Source: Sarcomyxa edulis | Lineage: Eukaryota; Basidiomycota; Agaricomycetes; Agaricales; Mycenaceae | DNA: 64,000 nucleotides | Direction of reading: 5' to 3' | Assembly (NCBI GenBank): GCA_009761415.1 | Contig: QUOL01000001.1 | Location: 1,054,001-1,118,000, forward strand | Shown here: in pieces, positions 1-12,029 of the stretch | Numbering within the stretch: position 1 is the first letter of the stretch | How the letters are laid out: each line of letters starts with the position of its first letter | The notes under the pieces: generated by a model | What the model was told of the DNA's origin: nothing | The model's input: only the letters and a program-made list of their open reading frames with translations | The model's database searches: none | Made by a program: the position numbers and the translations under genes

Positions 1-982
1 GAGAAAATCAGTATGACTGCTGCCGACATCGGAAAGAGACTCACTTTGGGCGAAAAACGGGAGTACGGAAAATTCCTTCCTTTGTGATGAAGAAAGCATT
101 GCAAATATCGTCGGAGACGACCTGGGTGGCCGTGGCGGTCAAACAAAGGACTCTTTCCACCTCTTGTTCTACAGCAAAACGCGCGATTTTGAGGTAATCC
201 GGACGGAAACTAGCTCCCCACTATGACGGGTATTCAGAGATCGGATCAAGGTAGGAGAATGCAAAAGTGTGCGTGCCTGAGAAATGCAATGGCTCTCATC
301 TACCGCCAGCAGGGACACTTTAACACGACTCATCATGGCCAGAAAGCCCTCGTTGTTGAGTCTTCACCCGGTCCAATCAGGAGTTGTTTCATTGTAGAAG
401 AGAGAAAAATCTGACCGTTCAGGGGCTACGTATAGTATCTTAAGCGCTCCGGAGAGAACTTCTCCTTTGATAAACGCTGATTTTTCGGCACTGTGAGTGC
501 TATCCAGACTTGCCGCTTTGACTCCGTGATTGCACAGCGCGTCCACTTGGTCTCTGATAGAGAAGTTAGTTCCACGATGTCACTATTGAGCATATGACTC
601 ACCTCATTAGAGAAAGCAGTGGAGAAATTACAAGAGTCAGGCCCTGCTCGTCATGACTTTCGTTAGCTAGCATCGCGGAAGAGACAGAATAACGGGATTA
701 ACATCAAGACATAGAGCCGGTACTTGATATGTTAAACTCTTCCCCCCTGATTGATAGTTGTATAAATAATAATGATTGACGCGACAGAATAGGATCAGAC
801 CTCCGGTCGGAAATACCACGAGCGCGTTGTCGTTTTCGACTATGAGTCTATGTATAACCTATGGATAGTATTCAACTGCGGGCTGTATGTGAGCCAGAAT
901 GTGAAACACTGACTGCTTCTTGAGAAAGACGGAAGGAGGAATGCCCAAAGACGTCGCGAAGAACCTGATGTGCTTTGTCCAT
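1..982 (-). CDS. RecQ-family DNA helicase, 5' part (runs off left edge)
   Basis: ATP-dependent 3'-5' DNA helicase of the RecQ family (DNA repair and recombination, nucleus). The start is ATG at 982-980. Exons, in gene order: 982-914, 858-801, 746-about 711, 666-603, 553-416, 361-277, 220-45; the next intron (GTGAGT from 44) leaves the window. Spliced, it shows LSQEAV, the Walker A PTGGGKS followed by YQVPALC, VISPLLSLMRDQVDAL, LYVAPERLNNEG, the DEAH-type box LLAVDESHCISQWGASF, FRPDYLKIARF and LCLTATAT. This is the usual order of RecQ motifs 0-III. Frame breaks seen in the raw strand all fall on intron borders, so it looks intact and not a relic. The intron at 276-221 has a GC donor. The third intron's donor is uncertain (710 fits the frame; 702 does not). 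The helicase C-terminal lobe and any RQC domain lie outside the window. Confidence 0.88.
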
Positions 983-1527
983 GACAGTCGCGTTGATGAA
1001 AGAGTTTGAAATTTAAAAGTTTGTTGTCGTGTTATGTAGACGCTGCTTGGTCATGTGTATCTGATCACGTTTTCGGCGCCTGCCAGTGGGCCTGGGGCCA
1101 ACACTCTGACCTTCTTAGTTGAGACGATTTGCGTTCATGTATAGTACGCAGTCGCTACCAACTCACTGAGGTAACTGCCGTTTCGCCTTGTAATCTCACC
1201 TAGTCTCTGTCAGGTCTACGGATGATCTCGAGGGACCCGTCAATCAGTCAATGGCTCGAAACTCGAGTCTCATCAACCAATCAACGACTACTGTCTAGCA
1301 ATGGAACTGCTGCTACGGTTCTAATTCGTACCTTTTGGTGATCCTGATCCTGGGGGATCCGAGCAAAAACCTGCGCAGCTTGATTATCCCATGGTCATCC
1401 CCTGCACTCGCCGCTCACGCTTTACAGCAACAGCCAAACGCATCATTTTGTAGCCCCATTTAGATTGATATGCCATCGCTGTGCCATAATTGCTTCGCTC
1501 GTCTCTTCGTTCTCGCTACTGTGTAGT
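983..1527. promoter_or_regulatory. Divergent intergenic region between RecQ and MAPKKK
   Basis: 545 bases between two divergent start codons, so it must hold both promoters and both 5' leaders. I see no conserved ORF and no clear TATA box or operator. In-frame TTG or ATG triplets upstream of 1528 give no recognisable protein. Confidence 0.5.
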
Positions 1528-4500
1528 ATGAGGCCGACCTCTGTGTCTACCGTCTCCTCCGGCTCTAGCTCATTCGACTCACAAACCTGGGCGGTGAGGC
1601 CATCCTCGCAAGCAGTTTACAACCGTCTGCCCGACTTCTTCCCCCATACACTCGAAAAATCGATTGTTGAGCAATCGATTTCACTTCAGGCAGATAAGAC
1701 ATCGATCTCCACAGGTACTCACCCATATACGCCTCTTGGAAAGTCCGCCTTGGAATGTACTCCCGTAGAATCTTCCCTCCTGGAAGACGAGGATACAGAG
1801 CAGACAACCCAGGCACCCAACTTGCGTGAGTGAATTCAGTACTGATCCTTCTAGCTAGTCTGACTCTTCATCAGCCAAATTCCAGTGGGTTCGCGGTGAA
1901 CTCATTGGTAAAGGTAGTTACGGGCGGGTTTATATGGCTTTCAATGCTACGAGCGGAGAAATTATGGCAGTCAAACAGGTCGAACTCCCACAAGCACCCC
2001 CAACCCGGGAGAATAATCAGCAACTCGAAGCTCTGAAATTCGAAATCCACACTCTCAAGGACTTGGACCATCCAAATGTGGTACAATACCTAGGATTTGA
2101 ACACAGTACGAGCTTCCTGAGCATGTACGTAACTGACACCAAGTGATGCATGCAGTCAAGAGGTCAGACTAACGTCGAGATAGTTTTTTAGAGTACGTCC
2201 CGGGAGGAACCATTGGAAGCTGCTTGGCCAACCACGGAAAGTTTCGCCCTTTCGTAACCAAATCATTCGCAGGTCAAATTCTTACGGGGCTGGAATACCT
2301 TCACTCGAAAGGGATTCTTCACAGAGTTAGTGGGGAAACCTCTGGTTGATACCGCTATCTCTAATCACCTTGCATAGGACCTGAAAGCGGACAACATTCT
2401 CCTGGAGCCAAATGGAATATGCAAAATATCAGATTTCGGAATCTCGAAAAGAGCTGAGGCAGTCAACAATGGTCGTGCATTCACCGAACTCAAGGGTACT
2501 GTATTTTGGATGGCACCTGAAGTCGTCAACTCGCAGAAGAAAGGCTACGATGCCAAGGTGGATATCTGGAGTGTTGGATGTGTCGTTCTAGAGATGTGGT
2601 CTGGAAAGAGGCCATGGAGCGGAGTCGAAGTGGTGCCTGTCATGCTGAAGGTACCACTGAACCTTCTATGACAGAATGAACGTCACTAACTCCAATAATT
2701 AGCTTGCTCAGTACAAGCAACCTCCTCCAATACCTCCTGGTGTAACTCTTTCCAAAAATGGGCACGACTTTAGGAAGAAATGTTTCTCGCCGTACAGTTG
2801 CTTCCTATCTTTCTGCAGTCACCAGGTCGCTCATCTTGTCTTTCTCCTAGAAATCCGGAAGATCGGCCGACTGCAGCAGCTCTTAGACAGCATCCATATC
2901 TCAGGCTTCCCCCAGGCTGGGTTTTCGAGGCACCAGGGTTCGACACTCCTGTTGATGTCGCTAACAGTTTAGACTCCTCTACTGTTGTATCGAAGGGGAC
3001 ACTCGTTTTGAAAACGCCCCTTGTCGACAAGTCGATCAACAAAGCCCTACCACCAATACCTCCGCAGATACACATCCTTCCAGTCTCACATCCAATCCAA
3101 GCTCCTCAACTCAATCATAATGATTCTGATGTACACCCTCGATCAGCGTCAGCCATTCCTTCACTCTCTCTTTCACAACACGATGCTGCATCCAATCTGT
3201 GGACACCTCCGACAGATCAAGTTTCATCAAGCCCTTTTCCGCAGCCACGGAACCCCCAGTCTCTACTTAAGGATACGACGCTCAGATCATTCCCCTCCAA
3301 TCTCTCTCAGCCGATTTGCCGCCGCAATGCTATTCCAGAACCGCCTACTGAAGATGGTCCGCAACTCGTATTCATCACTCCTCCGGGTTCACCTACTCTC
3401 TCGAATGCCCATTCAGCAAGCGACGAAGCTACGGACTCTACAGAAATCTCTGAAGGCTCCACGACCTCACTGAGCTCCAGTAACAGATTGTTCTTTGTCT
3501 CTAATCCCGACGGGGATGGTGAAGACCCTGTGAGACGCAAATACTATCAGGCCAAACGGCAGCGAAGAAATCTTTATAATCCTCCACAACCCCCGTCGCT
3601 TAATCATTTAAATTCTTCGCCACAGTCTGCCAGAGTCCATACGCCTTCTTCCCATTATTCCTCTCAACTATCCTACCCCACTCCTTCTTCGTCTTCTGCT
3701 AGCTCCGAGGCATCCTCAGCATCTCTCAGTCTTTATTCCTTCATTCCTCCGCCTCCGCCCCCGCCTCTTCCTACGTCGTCTACTTCCGGAATTTCCTCAC
3801 CCACAAGCAACCCCCAAATCATCAACAAACGACCTCGGCCTCTTCCATCTCCACCAAGGAAGACCACACTGAATGCTACTTCGCCACGAGTAGTGTCTGC
3901 CTATCAGCCTGTGGCCACTCACGGACCAAGTCTTTCAGTTCCGAGTAATCTCATGAATAAAGCTAAAAGCATGGACAACCTCAGATCCTCAGCGAAACAT
4001 GGCGGACCTGGGTCAGATAGAGCGCAGAGCTATCGACCATTGCCTATTCCCCCTGGTGCTGCGGTTAGGTCAAGACGGGCGCTCACGGTCTCGCAATCAA
4101 ACCCAACTCACTTCGCAGATCATGGTTCTATAGCGCTTGTCCACAGTGGTCCCGACAAGTCGAACGATGCTTCTGTTTCTACGCACATGACTCCTTCTAC
4201 CCAAGCCACTGATATGGTGTATTCTGCAGACTCGCCTCAAACGACGACTTCCATTCAATCTCAATCAAGGATCTCTCGGTTCCAGCCTATCGACGAGGAG
4301 TTGGTCTACGCCTCTGATCATGACCGGACTCCCCGCATGATTTCCTGTATGGCCCCAGACGCAACGAAAGCGATGACTGTTCCGAGACCGATACAGACTA
4401 GGTTTGATGACGGCAAACTCGCTATGCGCGAGAAGCCTATCAGTGCGAAAGCGGGCATTCCACCCCATCCTGCTGTCTCCGTCTCTCATCCTCCGACCTT

Positions 4501-4882
4501 GACAGTAGACACTGCCTTACCTTCCCCTCCAGTCACATCAGTCAATGACTCTTCCAGCGCAATTAGGCGCTCCATGATGTCTACGGTTTCCAAATCTAGC
4601 TCGTCATCGAGACGTGACTCCACATGGCCTCGCCCGTTCGCCGACGATGTCTTCAATAATCTCGAGCAATACTTCCCCCACCATGATCTCGACAAACCGG
4701 TCATCGAGCCTGCTATTCCCCAGACTGGTCCTTCTGCATGGGCGGCAAAGCAGCCAGTCCGTGCGAAGAAGTCGATTCGTAAGGTGGCTGAAGAGCGAAG
4801 CAGGTCTAATCATCCTCCGCAAGCGCGTAAGAGACAGACCATGCTTTGGGGAAGTCAGCTGGAAGAGGTCAGCACCTCGTAG
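1528..4882 (+). CDS. Bck1-type MAP kinase kinase kinase with internal kinase domain and duplicated flanking box
   Basis: Ser/Thr kinase of the STE11/Bck1 MAPKKK group, which acts in the cell-wall-integrity cascade. Exons 1528-1825, 1875-2124, 2184-2325, 2378-2650, 2703-2791, 2851-4882 give 1027 residues in one frame. The kinase begins after about residue 100: WVRGELIGKGSYGRVY, AVKQVE, FLEYVPGG, HRDLKADN, DFGISK, FWMAPEVV, ending with HPYLRLPPGWVF at about residue 365. Known family members end a few residues after this point and carry their long regulatory region before the kinase. Here about 650 Ser/Pro-rich residues follow the kinase, with RPLPSPPRK and RPLPIPPG. Near the end comes a box (STVSK..DSTW..LEQYFPHHDLDKPVIE, then KKSIRKVAEE and LWGSQLEEV) resembling the family's pre-kinase region. 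A related box (STVSS..QTWAVR..LPDFFPHTLEKSIVE) sits before the kinase. ATG 1528 is the first in-frame ATG. Kinase identity is firm; whether the tail is translated rests on one open exon. Confidence 0.85.
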
Positions 4883-5199
4883 TATTTATCACGAACTCAT
4901 TGTGTACGGTATCTCTATCTTTATTACTTCCATGTATTCCCCTCTGTATCAGCTGTAGTCTGTATCGACTCGTCCATTCTTTGCAGTCGCAAGTATCTAT
5001 TATATATCCGTTACTCAATCAAATATACCACCATTTTGTTCAAAGCTTTCGGTTCGAGGACACTCGCACAACAAGTCGCAGAAAAGGATCGATTGCGAAA
5101 AAGACCTATGATAGCAGCTTTACATTCCAAGCATAAATAACAAAAAGCAATATATGTAAAAAGGTGCCTCTCCAAAACAGTAATATCACAGCAAAACGA
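4883..5199. other. Intergenic, converging 3' ends
   Basis: 317 AT-rich bases between the stop of the MAPKKK and the stop of NoxA. They hold 3' leaders only. I looked here for a continuation of the MAPKKK (a second kinase start) and found none. Confidence 0.5.
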
Positions 5200-7370
5200 T
5201 TAGAAATGTTCCTGTTACATTCAACATCAGCATCAGAAACCCACGAACATAACTAAATGGAGGAGATGACGAACCTTAGCAAAGCTGAATTCAACACCCG
5301 CACTGGTGTGATGCGTAGTAGCTTCCTTGATAGCCTTGGCAAGAACACCGGGACCACAGAAGTAAGTCTATGATAGCGATAGAGTCAATATGAGACAAAG
5401 GCCGTAGTGAGTTTCGAGCACTTACTCCAACCTTTGTCTTCAACTGCGCATTGGACCCAGGAAGATATTGTCCAGCTTCGATAGCCTGTCTCATTTGTCC
5501 GTAGATAGTCATCCAATCTGGACGTCCGAACATGGTACGGGTACGAAGGAGCGTGAGCGGGTCATATTCAGCACCAGCGTCGTTGACCGCAATATTCCAC
5601 AACATATCTTCGCCAATCTTTTGGGTCAGATAGACGTTGATACGAAGGAAGTTGGCTGTGTGAAATGTAATAATGTCAACAAGACTGCCAGGTCTAGAAT
5701 GGTGTATAAACAAATCAAGTACTGACGGTCAGCTTGTGCGGCCTCGACTTCCTGGAGCAGGCTCTGGAACCACCCGAACGATGGGGCGTCACGACAGACC
5801 CAGAAAAATTCAACGCGACGGAGACTGCCAAGGTTTCCCCTCTTCTGGCGGTACCAGATGTGCTTGAGAATAGAAGCGAACGGGGTAACACCTGATTACA
5901 AGACCCATGTCAGAAATAGTTACTTAGGAGATTAGATGAATATAGGACGTACCGATACCAGCACCAATAAGGACTGCAACTTCGACATTGAAGACGTCCT
6001 CAGCGGGAGCTCCGTAGGGACCGTCGATACGGACTGCAGGTAGAGGGTTCGAGGCGCTGGAACCGTCAAGTTCGACGTAATCACCACGAGTTCCCGAGGT
6101 GCCTTTCTCCTTCTCAGCGCCTTTCATGGCAGCCTGCGTCATGGCAGCGACGACAGATGGGCCCACGCCGAGACGCTCACCAAGTCCACGAGTGAAATCG
6201 CCAACTTGACGAATGTGAACGGATACGTAGGGATCTTCGGGAGCAGACGTGATGGTGAACTACGAAAACGCAGGGAATCAGTAAATCGTGGTTTCTGGGG
6301 AGGATTATTTGTGACTTACAGGGTGCCACTGGAAACGGGAAATTTCCGGTACTTGAATGAATAGCCATTGACCTGCAGTGTACTTGAAGCTGGGCTTGAT
6401 GATACGGAGTTCCATAGCGCCTGCAAATCCAAGGCATCAAGCGGCTTTGTTTGAGTGCATGGGTACGGAATACACATACCACTGGGATGAACGAGAACCT
6501 TGGACAAACGGGTGGATCGCCTCGCCCTATATTCCCTCCACATTCTTTCTGTGAAGTAGAAGAGACCAGGCCAAATGGTATATCTCCAGCTATTGTAACC
6601 GAGACAGTGCTTATAGGTATAGAAGGGGAAGGTCGCAATATAGGCAGGGTTAACGCTGTCACGAACGAAGCAACCGGTAGCGTGTGTGTAAAGACCGATC
6701 ATGAAGAAGAAGGCGAGATGGTGCGTGTACCAGAAAGCTTCGAAGCATTGGTTGCGAATCTTGTGGTGAGCAGTGGTATACATGAGAAGCATAATGAGCA
6801 ACATGAAATGACCAGTGACACCGCCAGCCTGTGTGTAATGAATGTCGAGAGCGATTTCCTTTCGAACCTCTGTTGATGCAATTGAATAAATCACGTTTAT
6901 GTCTTCGTTGAGACGAGTGCGGCAGCACTTACGGGTACGTTCGACATTAATGAAATTAACATAGTGGCCAGTAGTGTGGACCATAGCCCAGAAAGCCATC
7001 GAGTAAGCCACTTGTCTGTGGAACCAAATGTTCTCGTCGGCGGGGAACAGCCACGTCAGTTTTGGACGAATGACACGGAGGACGTTGCGTAACATGGGAA
7101 GCAGAATCATAGCTCCATCGAACGCGAGCACAAGACCGGCACCACGAGAGACCCAGACGGAGTATTTGAGGCCATTGAGAGGGGCGAGTTTGACATTAGT
7201 TTCCTGATGAACATACGCGTCGGCGGCAGTGGCATGATCGACAACTGGTTGAAACATACCTGGGAGTGCCATCCGTATGCAAACAGGAAAAGATGTACAC
7301 CGTACCAGATGACATTGAAGGCAAGCCTTCTAGGAACTAGAAATTCCCTGTGAAACCAACTTTCACCCAT
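5200..7370 (-). CDS. noxA: NADPH oxidase NoxA (Nox1)
   Basis: Membrane flavocytochrome that moves electrons from NADPH to O2 to make superoxide; in fungi NoxA is linked to fruiting and cell differentiation. Exons in gene order: 7370-7260, 7203-6933, 6869-6480, 6420-6320, 6259-5953, 5891-5727, 5655-5426, 5367-5275, 5211-5200, giving 559 residues, the normal NoxA length. The N-terminal half is the ferric-reductase-type transmembrane domain with paired haem histidines (HRQVAYS, MVHTTGHYVN, WYTHHLAFFF, YTHATGCF). HPFTITSAPEDP is the FAD site; GPYGAP, GAGIGVTPF and YFCGPGVL are the NADPH sites. The C-terminus FAKEHF is conserved, but EHF plus the stop are encoded by a separate 12-base exon. No EF hand is seen, as expected for NoxA. 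The start gives MGESWFHREFLVPRRLAF, the usual N-terminus. Confidence 0.96.
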
Positions 7371-7891
7371 GATACTGTTCGTAAATTACTGTCTAGAGTG
7401 TGTTACGGGTCCGTATCCTGCCGGACGAGGAGAGGAGAAGAAAAGAAAGACGATGGTTGTGGTGGTCGTTGAAAGAAAGAAAGAAAGAAAACGTAGCCAG
7501 ACGAAGGAGGGAAAAGCAAGGGGATATCTCAAGGTATAGCCTGCAGTCGAACGAGGGGTGATGGGCAAGTCAGTCTGAGTTTCATTGTCACGGCTGTCAT
7601 GGAAATCAGAGATTTTTAGATTCCTCTCCCTTGGTTCGGTCCACCTCTCACCCGCGTTCCATTTCTCACTGTTGTGATGGCGGTCTACTCGGAGGTATCA
7701 AAAACTTCATTTGAATCCTATACCACTACATCTACACCGACAACATCTCGCCAGCCTCGCTGATGCCAACCACTGCGGCCATCCATTGTCCAAGGTACCA
7801 TCTCCAAGATATGCCATTCGAGTGAATGGGAGACCATACGAACAAACCGCAAGTGGGAACGTAAACGGCATGCCAAGAACAGTCGGCGCTT
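7371..7891. promoter_or_regulatory. NoxA upstream region and Mad2 3' flank
   Basis: 521 bases between the NoxA start and the Mad2 stop. It includes a (GAAA)5 run at 7471-7490, which is pyrimidine-rich on the NoxA strand, a common feature of fungal core promoters. Nothing else is recognised. Confidence 0.4.
7471..7490. repeat. (GAAA)5 tract upstream of NoxA
   Basis: Five GAAA units about 100 bases upstream of the NoxA start; on the gene strand this is a TTTC pyrimidine tract. Confidence 0.85.
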
Positions 7892-8734
7892 TCATGAGTC
7901 CTGGTCGTAACGATATGCAACCATAGCCTCGATTCGGTGAACATCTGTACTGAAGCTTCTCATCTTTACTTGCTGGCTCTTGCTCGCCTCAATAGCCAGA
8001 GGATCTGTGTCAACCCATTCGCCTGCAGGAACCTCTGCCGAGTCGGAGGTGTAGGCTAGGATGTTGAACACAGTTGGCTCGTGGATGACAGGAAGGAAGG
8101 TCACCATCGAAATGATCTGTTTAAGGATGGCGCGGATTTCGGATTGTGTCTCTGCTTCTGGTTTTGGGGCAGCTCTGGAACGAAGACATTCAGGCTACTT
8201 TGAACACTCCAAGAAAGGTATACGTACGGCGCTTTAGACTCCGGTGATGGTTCAACTAGCTTGATGTCAAATACCCAGCGTTCAAGTGGCGTTCGTGTGT
8301 CCTTTGAAATGATGGCAAGCACAAGTTGCGTCACGGAGCCCGTTTGAAGCCATTCTGACTAGTTATCAGCCAGGCCTGCATGTCCACTAGACACTTGACG
8401 CTTACTCTGTACTTGGGTCAGAATGCTAATCCAACAATAGTTCAGTGTGAAGTTCAGAGGAATACAACAACGCGTACCGTTCAAGATAGTTTTCTAGAGC
8501 GAGATCTTGGGTAACTAAGACTGTCTGGCCATACTTTTTGACCATATGAAAGTCATCCGATGGGTATACTTCGCGTTGGAAAAGAATACTACAGGATGGG
8601 TCAGAAGCAGCAATACGGCTAAAGGATATAGACGCGACGTACGTGTTTACAGCGTATTTGAAGAACTCGGTGACGAGAATTGTTGAGCCCTTCAAGGTGA
8701 TGGCTTGTCGGTTTGCCTGTTTGGATGGAGCCAT
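7892..8734 (-). CDS. MAD2: Spindle assembly checkpoint protein Mad2
   Basis: HORMA-domain protein that binds Cdc20 at unattached kinetochores and delays anaphase. Exons in gene order: 8734-8643, 8588-8478, 8425-8406, 8354-8228, 8174-7892, giving 210 residues, close to the usual 200-215. Diagnostic stretches are ITLKGSTILVTEFFKYAVN, ILFQREVYPSDDF, MVKKYGQTVLVTQDLALENYL, SKDTRTPLERWVFDIKLVE, VTFLPVIHEPTVFNILAYT and the closing FSTDVHRIEAMVAYRYDQ. The C-terminal safety-belt region is complete. The third exon is only 20 bases. It diverges from TAF5, with 217 bases between the two start codons as a shared promoter. Confidence 0.97.
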
Positions 8735-8951
8735 TGAAGGGGAAATTGCAAGGGACAAGACTTGGGATAAAGTAGGGAAGAAAGGTCCTGCCACAAGGTC
8801 GCGTTCAACATTACAAGCACGCGAGGACGTGACAATAATAGCCTGTGACTCGGACCAGTCACTCACTTGCTCCTCACATCCTCACATTATACTCTTGCAT
8901 CCCTTGGGCTCCTCTTCCTCGGCTTGAGTCTGGTTCAACCACTTTCCAGAT
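8735..8951. promoter_or_regulatory. Bidirectional promoter Mad2 / TAF5
   Basis: 217 bases separate the divergent start codons of Mad2 and TAF5. No TATA box is evident; the part near TAF5 is CT-rich (about 8860-8925). Confidence 0.5.
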
Positions 8952-11852
8952 ATGTCTGTGGCGACCCCTGGTCCATCTTCCCAGTCTCCTAGTGCTCCTT
9001 CTCCGAATTCCGCTACTCAGGATGCCGCACAGCATGCGTCTCCAGCAGAACGCGTCGTACTTGAATACCTAAGATCTCGAGGTTACACAGCTGCAGAAAA
9101 GGCACTCCTAGATGCCGTTGAGAGCCCATCACCAAACGACAAAGGAAAGCAACCAGAAACAATCTCTGCCGAGGACCTTGTCAAGAAACTTGCCGTTTTC
9201 GCTCAAAACCCTTCTCGGCCTGGAGAGAATGTGTTCAAGGAGTCTTCGACTGTTCTACAGGAACTCACGACCATGGGTAATCCCATCAACATACAAAATC
9301 TCATTGCAAGCATCGGATCCGTGGGCGCAGAAGAGATATTGTCGCTCGATCCTACCGACAAACAAGAAGGGTTTCGGGAATTAGAGGCATGGGTGGATGG
9401 GTCCTTGGACATGTATAGAGTACGTCACGAAATTTTGATACGACCGAGACGGCTAACAACGATTGCCATAGCCCGAGTTCCGTCCCATCCTCTTCCCTAT
9501 TTTTTGCCACTTCTACCTTGATTTAATTCAGCATGGTTTCAAAGAAGCCGGTATGACTACTTCCATCATGATTCCGCGGGTCTGCCCAATTTGACCACAT
9601 TTGCGTCCAGCCCTCCGATTTTTTGCTACTTTCGCATCATCCCTTTCACCAGCGCATACCGAGACATTGCGACATCTATCTACCTTACTACTTCCGGCGC
9701 ATGTCCAGAACGACGAGCTTGCTCAACGGTTTCGGAACGAAAAATATGTAATCCGCATGAGCCGCTCAGGATTTGGACTTCTCATCGGTTGGTTGACAGA
9801 AGGTGTCGGCGGTGAAGCGTCCGGCGCTGGCGAAGGTTTCACTGGCGAGAGAGGGAAAAGAGGGAGAGCATCTGTCATGCGGGTGGTGAATAATCATCTA
9901 CGGTTTGATGGTAAATTATTACAACTTCAGGTTACCCGTTTATTCACTTGTGAAATATATTGCATAGTAACCCAATCGACCACGACTTCTGTTGCACCAA
10001 ATGCTTGGGAAGAGAATACTGGGCTCCTCTCATCCTTGATCCCTCAACCCAATGGCAATGGAGCTGCAAGAACCGCTACTAGTCTTATGAACCCGCAAGT
10101 GTTCAACAATTCCAAGGGTGAACTGAAGCTTGGTCCACTCCCTATCTCTGAAGGGCTCAGTAACGAGGCAGAACGCGTCCTGAGAGAACGATCCCTAGTA
10201 GAACGAGACCCCTCAGTACCATACGACTTCCAGTTTCCCCGACCAGCATCCATCCCTGGTGTCATCTCCCCGACTGAAGCCGATCTCCCACCCCACCCTC
10301 CAAATTTCAAAACCGTAGATGTCAACCGAGAAGTAGAGAAAATTCTAGATGGGCGGAAGAAGATACGGTTGGACCCTTCAGCACTTTCGAATATCGACCC
10401 CAATTCACCTCAAGCAGGGGCAGCAAGAGCTCGGGCGTTGCCCAGCATCTGTGCGTATACGCTACATGATGTCGCGGAAGGGTATGCCACTCGTTCTTAT
10501 CGACTTCACGAGAACACATATTCAAAACATATGATATGATTACTCAAGGTCACCATGTTGCACTTTCTCTCCTGATACGTCCTTGATGGCAGCTGGATTC
10601 GCTGAGAGCTATATCCGTCTTTGGAGTCTCAAAGGCGAGAAGCTGAAAGGAATGAGAAGTGACTTCCAGTCAAGTTCAATTAAAGACGGTCAGTCCTCTA
10701 TCCTCGGCTGTCTTAATAGCATTGCCAACTCAGCCTTCATGTAGCTGCTTCTCTCCGTAAAATTCGAGAGAAGAAAGGAAGTACCACGCGTAAATTAATC
10801 GGGCACAGCGGTCCCGTATATTCCTTATCCTTCGATCCTCTTGGTGGCACGGCGGCCCCTCCGAAATTCTTACTTTCAGCATCTGCAGATGCAACGACGC
10901 GGTTGTGGTCGCTGGATACTATGACGAACGTCGTAGCCTATCGTGGACACCAAAACCCCGTCTGGGATGTCAAGTGGAGTCCTATGGGCATATATTTTGC
11001 TACGGGTAGTCGTGATCGAACAGCGAGATTGTGGTCCACAGATAGGACTTCTTGTCTCAGAGTGTACGCAGGACATCTGAGTGACGTGGATGTATGTTTC
11101 AAGCAAACGTTACAAGTCCATAAATTGATCTATCTCTCGCAGTGCGTACAATTCCACCCAAACTCGCTATATCTTGCGACAGGATCTAGTGATTGGACTG
11201 CTCGGCTTTGGGATGTTCAACGTGGATCCTGTGTGCGTGTGTTTATTGGGCATCAGGCAACAGTGTCATCTTTGGCCATCAGTCCCGATGGGCGTTATCT
11301 TGCTAGTGCAGGTCTGTGTCTCCCTCATTCTTTCTATCTATGCTCCGCCCGAAATAAAGATAAGTGCCTTAACATCTCCTTCAGGTGAAGACCTAGCTAT
11401 CAACCTCTGGGATCTCGGTTCCGGGAAACGAATCAAGAAAATGACGGGCCATACCGCGTCCATTTACTCTCTTGCTTTTAGTGCTGAATCCTCGTTATTG
11501 GTCAGTGGCGGAGCAGACTGGACGGTACGTTGTTGGGACGTCAAGGGGGCTGGTGGATCGCCAGATAAACCTCGTGAAAATGGTGTCAATGGATATACCC
11601 CAATGGGCTTGGCGAGTACGAGTGCTGAGGCGGCTATTCGAGAGTATGGAGAGGGGGATGGTATGGAAACGTAAGTGTCGTCGTTTCAGTTCTACTCCTT
11701 GTCTGGAATTCTAAGCCATTAACCTGGTTCCTTCCAGTACGGATCTACTTGCAACGTATCCCACTAAACGGACACCGATTACGAATGTGCAGTTTACCCC
11801 TCGGAATTTATGTCTTGTTGGAGGAACGTATCTTGGGTCTGATTCGCGATGA
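8952..11852 (+). CDS. TAF5: Transcription initiation factor TFIID subunit 5 (TAF5)
   Basis: Scaffold subunit of TFIID (and of SAGA in fungi), nuclear. Exons 8952-9419, 9472-9550, 9611-9910, 9968-10481, 10549-10688, 10745-11091, 11143-11311, 11385-11670, 11738-11852 close exactly to 805 residues. A LisH-like segment (VVLEYLRSRGYTAAEKALL) lies near residue 35. The TAF5 NTD2 domain follows, including FRPILFPIFCHFYLDL. The C-terminal half holds WD40 repeats ending in TRLWSLD, ARLWSTD, ARLWDVQ, INLWDLG and VRCWDVK. The family signature FSPDTSLMAAGFAESYIRLW is complete once the 10482-10548 intron is removed. The start is supported by clean splicing to all later exons and by the CT-rich leader. Confidence 0.96.
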
Positions 11853-12029
11853 TCCTGTGTTCGGCGCTTTCTCCATTGCTTCATCACGCACTTCCTAGTC
11901 AGTGACCATCATGTTCACAGTTTTGCTTGTCGTATGCTTACAAAGGTTTTTACTCCCATCCTTATTCTTATCCAGTAGTATCCCTATATATGCAATACAT
12001 TGTAGCAAAATATCCGGACTCGAACTTCT

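Noticed and set aside
1..982. RecQ region as a pseudogene because of stops and frame shifts in the raw strand
   Set aside because: Every break falls on a plausible intron border and the joined exons restore all RecQ motifs.
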